Shown here piece after piece: positions 27,854 through 35,583 of a stretch of 64,000 bases of DNA. The position numbers and the translations under genes are program-made. A model generated the notes under the pieces. It worked only from the letters and a program-made list of their open reading frames with translations. It made no database searches and was not told where the DNA came from. The stretch comes from Flavobacteriales bacterium 34_180_T64 (lineage in GTDB: Bacteria; Bacteroidota; Bacteroidia; Flavobacteriales; Flavobacteriaceae): contig MAAR01000017.1 of assembly GCA_002162765.1 (NCBI GenBank), positions 62,001 to 126,000 on the forward strand, written 5' to 3'. Positions within the stretch are counted from its first letter, which is position 1; each line of letters opens with the position of its first letter.

Positions 27854-28036
27854 TTAATGAGTAGCTGCTTCTCGCTTCGCTTTTTTCTCTTCTTTAATCT
27901 CTTTCATACGCTCAATTAATGAACCTCCAATCCAATAAGGAATAACAAAAGTTATTAAAAATATCATTAACCAAAAACCAATGGTTAAAATGGTTAAAAA
28001 CGCTAAAAATCCTAAATATTGATCAAATTCAAACAT
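27854..28036 (-). CDS. Small membrane protein (60 aa)
   Basis: A 60-residue protein with one long or two tightly packed hydrophobic helices (residues 8-37, GFLAFLTILTIGFWLMIFLI), then a charged helix ending KEEKKAKREAATH. It has its own minus-strand promoter with both elements visible and a terminator downstream, so it is very probably expressed. I do not recognise a function. Confidence 0.7.
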   Translation of the reverse strand: MFEFDQYLGFLAFLTILTIGFWLMIFLITFVIPYWIGGSLIERMKEIKEEKKAKREAATH

Positions 28037-28064
28037 AATGTGAGTTCATTTTTTATAACTAAGG

Positions 28065-28095
28065 CAAAGATATGGTAAAGAGTTTTCTTATACAA
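28065..28095 (-). promoter_or_regulatory. Promoter of the 60-aa membrane protein
   Basis: On the minus strand TTG (28093-28095), 20 bases, then TATCTTTG (28065-28072): both Bacteroidota elements at good spacing, about 29 bases before the ATG. Confidence 0.6.
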
Positions 28096-28196
28096 TAGAA
28101 AAACTGAGATTTATTAACAGGGTTTTCAGCATTTAAAACCTGTAAGAATTCTTCTAAATAAAGCGATAAGTCATCATCAAATAAATTTTAAAATAT

Positions 28197-28204
28197 TAAC
28201 TTTG
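28197..28204 (+). promoter_or_regulatory. Putative -7 element for fumC
   Basis: TAACTTTG, 27 bases before the ATG at 28232. A TTG that could be misread as an upstream fumC start lies within this element. Confidence 0.6.
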
Positions 28205-28231
28205 CACTCGCATTTAAAGAATAGAATTCTT

Positions 28232-29629
28232 ATGGATTATAGAATAGAGAAAGACACAATGGGAAATGTAAATGTTCCTGCAGATAAACTTTGGGGAGCA
28301 CAAACTGAGCGTTCAAGGAATAACTTTAAAATTGGAGCGCCAGGGTCAATGCCACTAGAAATAGTTTACGGTTTCGCCTATCTTAAAAAAGCTGCTGCTT
28401 ATACGAATCATGAATTAAATGTTCTTGCTGAAGAAAAAAGAGATCTGATAGCTAAGGTATGTGATGAAATTCTCGATGGGAAACATGATGATCAATTCCC
28501 ATTAGTAATTTGGCAAACAGGTTCTGGGACTCAAAGTAATATGAATGTAAATGAAGTAATTGCAAATAGAGCACATCAAATTGCTGGAAAAGTTATTGGC
28601 GAAGGTGACAAAACCATTCAACCTAATGATGATGTCAATAAATCGCAATCATCAAATGATACTTTTCCAACAGGAATGCATATTGCGGCTTACAAAAAAA
28701 TTGCTGAAACTGCCATTCCAGGTATTATTCAATTACGAAATACTTTACACAAAAAAGCACAGGATTTTAAGGAGGTCGTGAAAATTGGTCGTACCCATTT
28801 AATGGATGCAACACCTTTGACTTTAGGTCAAGAATTTTCTGGTTATGTATCTCAATTAGATCACGGATTAAAAGCATTAGAAAACACATTGGCACATCTT
28901 TCTGAATTGGCTTTAGGAGGAACCGCTGTTGGTACTGGTCTAAATACGCCTCATGGTTATGATGTTCTAGTTGCTAAATATATTTCAGATTTTACAGGGC
29001 TGCCATTTATTACTGCTGAAAACAAATTTGAGGCTTTGGCTGCACATGATGCTCTAGTTGAAACACATGGTGCGCTTAAACAAATTGCTGTGTCTCTTAA
29101 TAAAATTGCAAACGACATACGTATGATGGCGTCGGGCCCTAGAAGTGGGATAGGTGAAATTATAATCCCGGCAAATGAACCTGGAAGTTCAATTATGCCA
29201 GGAAAAGTTAATCCAACTCAATGTGAAGCATTAACTATGGTTTGTGCACAAGTTATGGGTAATGATGTTGCTGTAACTGTTGGTGGAACCCAAGGACATT
29301 ACGAACTTAATGTGTTTAAACCTATGATGGCAGCAAACGTACTACAATCGGCACAATTACTTGGAGATGCATGCATCAGTTTTGATGAACATTGCGCTTC
29401 AGGAATTGAACCAAATCATGACGTGATAAAACAGTTACTCAATAACTCTTTAATGCTTGTTACTGCATTAAACACGAAGATTGGATACTACAAAGCTGCT
29501 GAAATTGCAAATACGGCTCATAAAAATGGTACAACCCTAAAAGAAGAAGCTATAAACTTAGGATATGTATCCGCTGAAGACTATGATTCTTGGGTAAAAC
29601 CAGAGAATATGGTAGGAAGCTTAAAATAA
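28232..29629 (+). CDS. fumC: Class II fumarate hydratase
   Basis: A 465-residue member of the fumarase/aspartase superfamily. The start [28 protein letters not shown] is cut here to its family order: a DTMG motif followed by the WGAQTERS block at about residue 23. The signature [11 protein letters not shown] at about residue 310 and [17 protein letters not shown]-like text near residue 180 fix the catalytic site. Class II fumarases are oxygen-stable and iron-free and act in the TCA cycle. A TTG 30 bases upstream in frame is rejected because it falls in the -7 promoter element. Confidence 0.95.
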   Translation: MDYRIEKDTMGNVNVPADKLWGAQTERSRNNFKIGAPGSMPLEIVYGFAYLKKAAAYTNHELNVLAEEKRDLIAKVCDEILDGKHDDQFPLVIWQTGSGTQSNMNVNEVIANRAHQIAGKVIGEGDKTIQPNDDVNKSQSSNDTFPTGMHIAAYKKIAETAIPGIIQLRNTLHKKAQDFKEVVKIGRTHLMDATPLTLGQEFSGYVSQLDHGLKALENTLAHLSELALGGTAVGTGLNTPHGYDVLVAKYISDFTGLPFITAENKFEALAAHDALVETHGALKQIAVSLNKIANDIRMMASGPRSGIGEIIIPANEPGSSIMPGKVNPTQCEALTMVCAQVMGNDVAVTVGGTQGHYELNVFKPMMAANVLQSAQLLGDACISFDEHCASGIEPNHDVIKQLLNNSLMLVTALNTKIGYYKAAEIANTAHKNGTTLKEEAINLGYVSAEDYDSWVKPENMVGSLK

Positions 29630-29677
29630 CCGTAACTTAAAATAAATCAATATATTAGCACTTACAAATCTACAATT

Positions 29678-31138
29678 ATGAAAAAAACGCTACTTAACCT
29701 TTTAGTTATTACTTGTATTGGAAATATAAGTAATGCCCAACCTTGGTCTCAAACTAATGTTGATCCTAATACTGGACAAGAACCTTATGAAATTGCATCT
29801 GGAGATATTGATAACGATGGAGATATCGATCTTGTCATGGCTACCTATGATTACAATGGCGGAACTCCTACACAAGACTATATAAAATGGTATAGTAATG
29901 ATGGAAGTGGAGGATACACGGTTGAAACTCCAGAAGTCTCAACGACAATGCAATGGATAGATGGTTTAATTGTAGTAGATCTTAATAACGATGGTTATGA
30001 CGATATTGTTGCTACATCAGTAAATCAGAATAAAATAGTCTATTTTTTAAGTCAACATGACGGCATGGGTACTTTTACCGGCATTGGACCAGAAACACCT
30101 GTTGGAGTTGGAACCGTTGTAGGACCTGGTAATGTAGTTGCTGGAGATATTAACAAAGACAATCATGTAGATTTAGTGACAATTTCTTATGACAACAATA
30201 GAGTAATATGGTACAGAGGAGATGGAGCTGGAGGATTTGTTTTACAAACTTATATAGATGATAATGATTGTCTAACTTGCCTAGGAGCTTATTATGTAGA
30301 TGTTGGTGATTTTGATAATGATGATGATTTAGATGTAGTAGTAGGGTATGTTGATTCACAATCCATAGAAATTTTTTATAATGAGTATGATGATATGGAT
30401 GTTGATCCACCTTCTTCTGTTACTTGGTTACGAGACACAGTTCCTGTTGATACTGGAGGGACCTTCTTATTTGTGGTAACTGCTGGTGATGTAAACAACG
30501 ACAACATTGATGAAGTTGTCAGTGTTGATTTCTCTGCAGGAGAGGTGAATTATTTTGATAAAATTAAAAATGGAGCTTCAACTAAAAACACAATTTGTGA
30601 TGGCACCATCATTACGAATCCAGCATCCGTTTTTGTGGCTGACCTAGATAACGACACATTAAATGACGTGATCGTCACAGATGGTGGTTCAGCGGATGAA
30701 GCTATGATTTGGTTTAAAGGCAATTCTATGACCAGTCCTGATGCCGTACAGACTTTAATTTTTGACAATGGTTCTGTAATGTATGACATCACAGTTGGAG
30801 ATTTCGATAACGATGCATTGAATGATTTGGACATAGCAACTATTGGAAATACTACTGATACCGTAGATTGGTATGAAAACGTTCTGAACGTTCTAAGTAT
30901 TAACGATCCAACTATCCAAAACATAAGTATTTATCCAAATCCTGCGAAGGACCAATTAAACTTTAAAGGACTTTCTAATCAAGATTATAATGTTTCAGTC
31001 ACAGATTTACTTGGAAAAAACATTTTAAACGAAACTGTTAATTCTATTAGAGGGTTAGATATTTCTAATTTAAATTCTGGTATGTATATCATTAATTTTG
31101 TTGATACCAACTCAAGTTTTAAATTCGTAAAAGAATAA
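29678..31138 (+). CDS. Secreted FG-GAP/VCBS beta-propeller with T9SS sorting domain
   Basis: A 486-residue secreted protein. A signal peptide ends near NISNAQ. About seven calcium-loop repeats follow, for example DIDNDGDIDLVMA, DLNNDGYDDIVAT, DFDNDDDLDVVVG, DVNNDNIDEVVSV and DLDNDTLNDVIVT, spaced 45-65 residues apart; seven copies suggest a full seven-bladed propeller. The last 75 residues (ISIYPNPAKDQLNF to SGMYIINF) form a type A T9SS C-terminal domain, which directs outer-membrane transport and surface attachment. It has a terminator at its end and lies alone. The binding partner is unknown; adhesion or glycan binding is plausible. Confidence 0.9.
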   Translation: MKKTLLNLLVITCIGNISNAQPWSQTNVDPNTGQEPYEIASGDIDNDGDIDLVMATYDYNGGTPTQDYIKWYSNDGSGGYTVETPEVSTTMQWIDGLIVVDLNNDGYDDIVATSVNQNKIVYFLSQHDGMGTFTGIGPETPVGVGTVVGPGNVVAGDINKDNHVDLVTISYDNNRVIWYRGDGAGGFVLQTYIDDNDCLTCLGAYYVDVGDFDNDDDLDVVVGYVDSQSIEIFYNEYDDMDVDPPSSVTWLRDTVPVDTGGTFLFVVTAGDVNNDNIDEVVSVDFSAGEVNYFDKIKNGASTKNTICDGTIITNPASVFVADLDNDTLNDVIVTDGGSADEAMIWFKGNSMTSPDAVQTLIFDNGSVMYDITVGDFDNDALNDLDIATIGNTTDTVDWYENVLNVLSINDPTIQNISIYPNPAKDQLNFKGLSNQDYNVSVTDLLGKNILNETVNSIRGLDISNLNSGMYIINFVDTNSSFKFVKE

Positions 31139-31156
31139 AATCAACCTTTATAAATT

Positions 31157-31188
31157 AAAAAAAGCAGATCTCACGACCTGCTTTTTTT
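31157..31188 (+). terminator. Intrinsic terminator
   Basis: AAAAAAGCAG pairs with CTGCTTTTTT around a short partly paired centre, followed by T residues; ends the propeller gene. Confidence 0.8.
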
Positions 31189-31274
31189 GTTTAGTTAGTT
31201 AATCTATTAATCATTAAGAAAATTTTACTTTACTATAAATGCATTCAAATATAATTTCAAATATCTGGAAAGAC

Positions 31275-31290
31275 ATTAACATATGTTAAT
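31275..31290. promoter_or_regulatory. 16-bp perfect palindrome (Crp/Fnr-like half-sites)
   Basis: ATTAACATATGTTAAT: TTAAC-N4-GTTAA resembles Crp/Fnr-type operators. It lies 4 bases beyond the broken Crp/Fnr gene, with no plus-strand gene directly downstream, so its role is unclear. Confidence 0.3.
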
Positions 31291-31294
31291 ACAA

Positions 31295-31829
31295 CTATTT
31301 ATTTTCCATATTTTTTCTTATTCTACTCAATTGAACTGGAGTAATATTTAAATAGGATGCGATCGCGTAGTTTAAAATAGCGTTGTGTCGCATTAAGTGT
31401 TAGAAACTCTAATTGTCGTTTTTCATATAAGGCAAAAACATATTCCAAAATGCTGTTATAAAAATTTGAAACCTCCAAATTTGAACGACACAGCTTCTGA
31501 ATTTTACGAAAATCTATTTCGATAACTTTACAATCTGTCAAAGTCTCATAGGTTAGTATCGATGGTGTGTTTCTAACAATAGAAGTTAAGGATCCAACAA
31601 ATGACATTGGTGAAAAAATATTTTTATTATACTCTTTACCATTTTCAGAATTTAAATAGACACGCATAATCCCCGAAGTTAATAAGTATACTTTGCTCGG
31701 TATTTCTCCAACCTTTGCAACAGCAGTATTCTTATCTATTTTTTTAAATTTTGAAATTTTTTGCAAGACTAAAAACGTTTCGTCTGAAACATTAAAAAGG
31801 GTTTTTAAAAACTCGTAACTTGGATACAT
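31295..31829 (-). pseudogene. Crp/Fnr-family regulator disrupted before its DNA-binding helix
   Basis: The open frame (31323-31829, 168 aa) has the full cyclic-nucleotide-type sensor fold (KVGEIPSKVYLLTSGIMRVYL near residue 40, MSFVGSLTSIV near 75) and the linker helix EKRQLEFLTLNATQRYFK to residue 153. It then leaves the family pattern and stops at 168. Another frame beginning at base 31369 reads YAIASYLNITPVQLSRIRKN, an intact recognition helix of this family, and ends at TAG 31295. Relatives normally have 15 or so residues between QRY and IASYL; here only four separate them, so a deletion of roughly 40 bases that also shifts frame is the simplest explanation. DNA binding should be lost. 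Confidence 0.8.
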
Positions 31830-31867
31830 TATTACAACATTCTATTTTATCATTTAAAGGAATTGGG

Positions 31868-32161
31868 TTACTCCGATACTGATCTAATAACTTTTAAAAG
31901 TATTTTAAAAATAATCCAAAGTGCAACTCCACCACCTATTAAAGATCCAATTCCCTTTTTCTTCTTATTCTCAGAAATAAATTTAGGTACGATTGTAGGA
32001 ACATTTTCAATAATAGTAGTTCGTTCTTTTTTGGAATAATCTTTACAGTTTGAATCGAAGTGTGCAAAATTATTAGTCAAACCACATAAAACACCATAAC
32101 GATCATCATTAATATGTTTGGTGCATGACCTGCAAATTTTATTGCGCTCTTCTCTAGTCAT
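31868..32161 (-). CDS. Small Cys-containing membrane protein
   Basis: A 97-residue protein from ATG at 32161 (an in-frame GTG lies one codon earlier). The N-terminal half has a CRSC motif at about 10-13 and two further Cys near 26 and 39, a zinc-ribbon-like spacing. A lysine-rich linker precedes one hydrophobic C-terminal helix (IGSLIGGGVALWIIFKILLKVI). I do not recognise the family. It diverges from hutI and lies just upstream of the broken Crp/Fnr gene on the same strand. Confidence 0.6.
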   Translation of the reverse strand: MTREERNKICRSCTKHINDDRYGVLCGLTNNFAHFDSNCKDYSKKERTTIIENVPTIVPKFISENKKKKGIGSLIGGGVALWIIFKILLKVIRSVSE

Positions 32162-32168
32162 CACTATT

Positions 32169-32176
32169 TAATTTTG
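32169..32176 (+). promoter_or_regulatory. Putative -7 element for hutI
   Basis: TAATTTTG, 27 bases before the ATG at 32204. A TTG within it could be misread as an upstream start. Confidence 0.5.
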
Positions 32177-32203
32177 TTAAATTTAGACTTTTATTTTTAT
32201 ACT

Positions 32204-33442
32204 ATGTCAATATTAATTATCAATATAAAAGAACTCCTTCAAGTTCGAGAAGAGAACGTCGCCATTCTAAAAGGTGCAGAAATGAAAATTTTACCCATTC
32301 TCAAAAACGCCTATGTATTCATCGATCATGATACTATCGTGGATTATGGTAGTATGGACGATTTAATTGGGATTGATGCAGATGAAATAATTGATGCCAC
32401 TGGTAAAATTGTTCTTCCAACATGGTGTGATTCACATACTCATTTGGTGTATGCCGGAAACCGCGTACAAGAATTTGTTGATCGAATTAATGGATTAAGC
32501 TATGAGGATATTGCTAATCGTGGTGGAGGTATTTTAAATTCAGCTGCAAAACTTCAGAATATGGACGAGGAAACGCTTTATCAGCAATCCGTAGAACGTT
32601 TGAAGGAAGTTATGAAACAAGGGACTGGTGCCATAGAAATAAAATCTGGGTATGGTTTAACAGTTGACGCAGAATTAAAAATGTTACGCGTTATTAAACG
32701 TATTAAAAAAAAATTCCCATTAAAAGTAAGAGCAACACTTTTGGCGGCTCATGCGATTCCGAAAGAATATAAAAACGATAAAAATGGCTTTTTAAAAGTC
32801 GTTATTGATGAAATGATTCCAGCTGTAGCTAAAGAAAGGCTGGCAAAGTATATCGATGTATTTTGTGAGAAAGGTTATTTTTCACTCGAAGACACAGATA
32901 AAGTTCTTACTGCTGGAAAAGCTCATGGACTTATTCCTAAAATTCATGTTAACCAATTTAATGCTTTCGGAGGTGTAGCTTTAGGTGTAATTCATAATGC
33001 GCTGTCGGTAGATCATCTTGAAGTGTTAACTCAAGAAGATATTAGTGCCTTACAGGATAGTGATACGATCGCTGTAGCATTACCATCTTGTTCCTATTTT
33101 TTAGGTATTCCTTATACACCTGCAAGACAACTTATAGAGGCCAATATACCAGTTGCAATTGCCACAGATTACAATCCAGGGTCAACACCTAGTGGTAATA
33201 TGAATTTTGTAGTTAGTGCAGCTTGTATTAAAATGAAAATGACACCAGAAGAAGCTATCAACGCTGCTACAATTAATGGGGCTTATGCCATGGGGATTTC
33301 CAAACAATATGGAAGTATTACAAAAGGCAATAAAGCCAACCTTATCATCACAAAGGCAATCCCAAGTTATACTCATTTGACCTATGCATTTGGCGAAAAC
33401 CATATAGACAAGGTGATTATCAATGGTATAGAAGTTGAATAA
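32204..33442 (+). CDS. hutI: Imidazolonepropionase
   Basis: A 412-residue amidohydrolase. WCDSHTHLVYAGNR at about 75-90 carries the metal-binding HxH, IKSGYGLT and RATLLAAHAIP follow near 140-190, the Lys/His region LIPKIHVNQF near 245, SVDHLE near 272 and the late Asp in ATDYNPGS near 325 complete the site. It opens imidazolonepropionate to formiminoglutamate in histidine degradation. hutH and hutU are not in the window; the next plus-strand gene is formimidoylglutamase-like. ATG at 32204 was chosen because the upstream TTG lies in the promoter. Confidence 0.93.
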   Translation: MSILIINIKELLQVREENVAILKGAEMKILPILKNAYVFIDHDTIVDYGSMDDLIGIDADEIIDATGKIVLPTWCDSHTHLVYAGNRVQEFVDRINGLSYEDIANRGGGILNSAAKLQNMDEETLYQQSVERLKEVMKQGTGAIEIKSGYGLTVDAELKMLRVIKRIKKKFPLKVRATLLAAHAIPKEYKNDKNGFLKVVIDEMIPAVAKERLAKYIDVFCEKGYFSLEDTDKVLTAGKAHGLIPKIHVNQFNAFGGVALGVIHNALSVDHLEVLTQEDISALQDSDTIAVALPSCSYFLGIPYTPARQLIEANIPVAIATDYNPGSTPSGNMNFVVSAACIKMKMTPEEAINAATINGAYAMGISKQYGSITKGNKANLIITKAIPSYTHLTYAFGENHIDKVIINGIEVE

Positions 33443-33472
33443 AAAAACCCATAGGCATTGCTTATGGGTTTA
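33443..33472. terminator. Bidirectional intrinsic terminator
   Basis: Stem AAACCCATA/TATGGGTTT (33445-33453 with 33463-33471) with a 9-nt loop. The T run is stronger on the minus strand, where it ends the 33498 gene; it may also stop hutI. Confidence 0.7.
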
Positions 33473-33497
33473 CTATCAATCAAATCAATTCATTACT

Positions 33498-34379
33498 CTA
33501 TCTTAGAGTAAACTCGGTAGTAGAAATTAATTCTTTTTCATTAAAAACATTCACTATATAACGACCCGTTAAAAAATCATCGTTCGGTGCAACAAACTCA
33601 CATATATTTAAGCTTCTGTTTTCATAATTAAACTTACTCACTAAACTGTAGTTTAATACTTTATCTTCAAATTGTATTTGTTCATTGGCTCCAAGAACAT
33701 TATCACTAGGATCTAATACTTGAACATAAAGTTCTTTGTCTCCAGAACCAACTAATGTATTTCTTGCAATCGTATAGCACACTCTAATTTTATCACTTCT
33801 TTTAGCGCGTTCAGTTGGTATTAACTTCCCTGAACTTCTCTCAATAACCCCGAATCCTTTTAAACTAACAGCCTGTAATGCTGCCGCATTCTCAACAACT
33901 TCAGCCAATTCAGTATTTTGAACTAATAACGAATCTGTAAACATTGCACGTTCAGCCAATTGAACATTAGTACTATCTAATGTAGTAGCTAGCAATTCAT
34001 TTTCGATTTTTAGTTTATCATTTTCGGTCAATAATACATCCATTTCTTCTTGTAAGGATAAAAACTTCTTTTTGTATCTCCACAAACTATTTACGCTGTT
34101 TTGAGAAATTTTTAATGAATCCATTAATCCTTCAATGCGATCTCTAGCATCAACCAAATGTTGATTTGCAACATCGTTTTCTCCAATAGCGATATCATAC
34201 TGCTTTGCCATATTACTTAAATCGGCCATTACTTGTTGCTTCTCTTTTGTTAGCGTTGCTTCATTTTCCTTTTTATCTTTGTAAAGTTTTGAAGTGTAAA
34301 ATCCAGTTCCTAAAAACAGGACAACTAATATCCCAATTGCAACTTTTAACCCTGTACTTTTGCTGTTTGTGTTCTCCAT
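33498..34379 (-). CDS. Membrane-anchored coiled-coil protein
   Basis: A 293-residue protein. One N-terminal hydrophobic helix (VAIGILVVLFLGTGFYT, residues 14-30) is followed by coiled coil to about residue 165, with many heptads rich in Leu, Glu, Lys and Asn. A C-terminal globular domain of about 115 residues (VSLKGFGVIERSSGKL to STTEFTLR) looks all-beta, possibly immunoglobulin-like. The topology suggests a cytoplasmic tip and a periplasmic rod and head. I recall similar proteins beside flavobacterial hut genes, but no function. It sits on the opposite strand between hutI and the hutG-like gene. Confidence 0.65.
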   Translation of the reverse strand: MENTNSKSTGLKVAIGILVVLFLGTGFYTSKLYKDKKENEATLTKEKQQVMADLSNMAKQYDIAIGENDVANQHLVDARDRIEGLMDSLKISQNSVNSLWRYKKKFLSLQEEMDVLLTENDKLKIENELLATTLDSTNVQLAERAMFTDSLLVQNTELAEVVENAAALQAVSLKGFGVIERSSGKLIPTERAKRSDKIRVCYTIARNTLVGSGDKELYVQVLDPSDNVLGANEQIQFEDKVLNYSLVSKFNYENRSLNICEFVAPNDDFLTGRYIVNVFNEKELISTTEFTLR

Positions 34380-34508
34380 AATCCAATTTTGTTTTTAATT
34401 ATTGAAACGTTAATTCTTGTTTTTACTTTTTAAAAATAATTATTTTTTTGAGGCTGAAGTGTAAATAAAATGTACATTTAATTATCGTAATTCTAATCAA
34501 AATCCTCA

Positions 34509-35519
34509 ATGGATAAACTTGTTCTATTTAATAATAAGGATTTAAAAAACTTATTAAAACGTCGATCTGGTGAATCCAAGTTCGGAAAACATATTCAATT
34601 ACTTCCTAGCTTCACAAATATATACGAAGACTTAGTAGATTTGGATGTTGACTATGTCATATTTGGAATAAAAGAAGATATTGGCGTTTTCGCAAATTAC
34701 GGAAAACCAGGCACATCCATGGCTTGGGATGCAACATTAAAAGTTTTGTTAAATATTGAAAGTAGCAATTTCACAACTCCAAAACGAGTCTTAATCTTAG
34801 GGCATTTAGATTTTACGAAGTCTTTAGAAAAATTAAAGTCTTTAGATCAAAGGCTCCGAAAAGATATCGTTAAGGCAAGAAAAAAAGTTGCCAAAATTGA
34901 CCCCCATGTAAGTCATTTAGTTCATCAAATTGTAAGAGCTGGTAAAATTCCTATTATTGTTGGCGGAGGTCAGAACAATGCTTATGGTAATATAAAAGGA
35001 GCGTCGTTAGCTCTAAAAAAACCAATTAATGCGATCAATTTTGACGTGCAATCTGATTTTAGATCTGAAGAAGGAAGACATAGTGGTAACGGATTTAGCT
35101 ATGCATATGCTGAAGGGTTTTTAAAAAATTATTTTATTTTCGGCCTACATGAAAGTTATACTTCTGAGACAATCTTTAAGACCATTAAAAAATTAAAATC
35201 AATCAAGTACAACACTTTTGAAGCTTTAACTATTCGTCATGAGTTGAATTATGATGACGAATTAGTTCGTGCTTTAAATCATGTTAAGAATGCGCCTTTC
35301 GGAATTGAAATTGATTGCGGAGCTATTGAAAATATTCCCGGTACTTCCATAACTCCAAATGGCTTTAGCCTCTCAACAACGAGTGCGTTTGTGAATTATA
35401 TGTCAAAACATGATAACCACATATATCTACATATATGCGAGGCTGTCCCTACTCTAGAAACGGAAACACAAGTAGGTAAATTGATCAGTCATCTTATAAT
35501 AGATTTTATGAAACCTTAA
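34509..35519 (+). CDS. Arginase-fold formimidoylglutamase-like protein with degenerate metal site
   Basis: A 336-residue ureohydrolase-fold protein, close to Bacteroidota formimidoylglutamases (YGKPGTSMAWDATLKVLLNI split by family spacing, EGRHSGNGFSYAY, YFIFGLHESYTS, YLHICEA). The manganese-binding positions are changed: GGxH is GGGQ (Q155), DAHxD is DVQSD (D179-D183, with Q181), and DxD is DCG (D269-G271). Half of the six expected ligands are missing, so hydrolysis of formiminoglutamate is doubtful. It lies near hutI, in the usual place for hutG. It may be a non-catalytic paralogue with a retained fold, or an enzyme of altered chemistry. Reading frame and length look intact, so this is not a simple pseudogene. 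Confidence 0.78.
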   Translation: MDKLVLFNNKDLKNLLKRRSGESKFGKHIQLLPSFTNIYEDLVDLDVDYVIFGIKEDIGVFANYGKPGTSMAWDATLKVLLNIESSNFTTPKRVLILGHLDFTKSLEKLKSLDQRLRKDIVKARKKVAKIDPHVSHLVHQIVRAGKIPIIVGGGQNNAYGNIKGASLALKKPINAINFDVQSDFRSEEGRHSGNGFSYAYAEGFLKNYFIFGLHESYTSETIFKTIKKLKSIKYNTFEALTIRHELNYDDELVRALNHVKNAPFGIEIDCGAIENIPGTSITPNGFSLSTTSAFVNYMSKHDNHIYLHICEAVPTLETETQVGKLISHLIIDFMKP

Positions 35520-35526
35520 GTCCAAC

Positions 35527-35570
35527 TTTGAAATTAAATTAGAAATATTTATATTTGCATAAGTACTTAT
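35527..35570 (+). promoter_or_regulatory. Promoter and probable MarR operator
   Basis: TTTG (35527-35530), 19 bases, TATATTTG (35550-35557): a textbook Bacteroidota promoter. ATAAGTACTTAT (35559-35570), a 12-bp perfect palindrome, covers the expected transcription start, 13 bases before the ATG. Its position suits autorepression by the MarR domain of the gene it precedes. Confidence 0.72.
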
Positions 35571-35583
35571 ATAAATATATATT

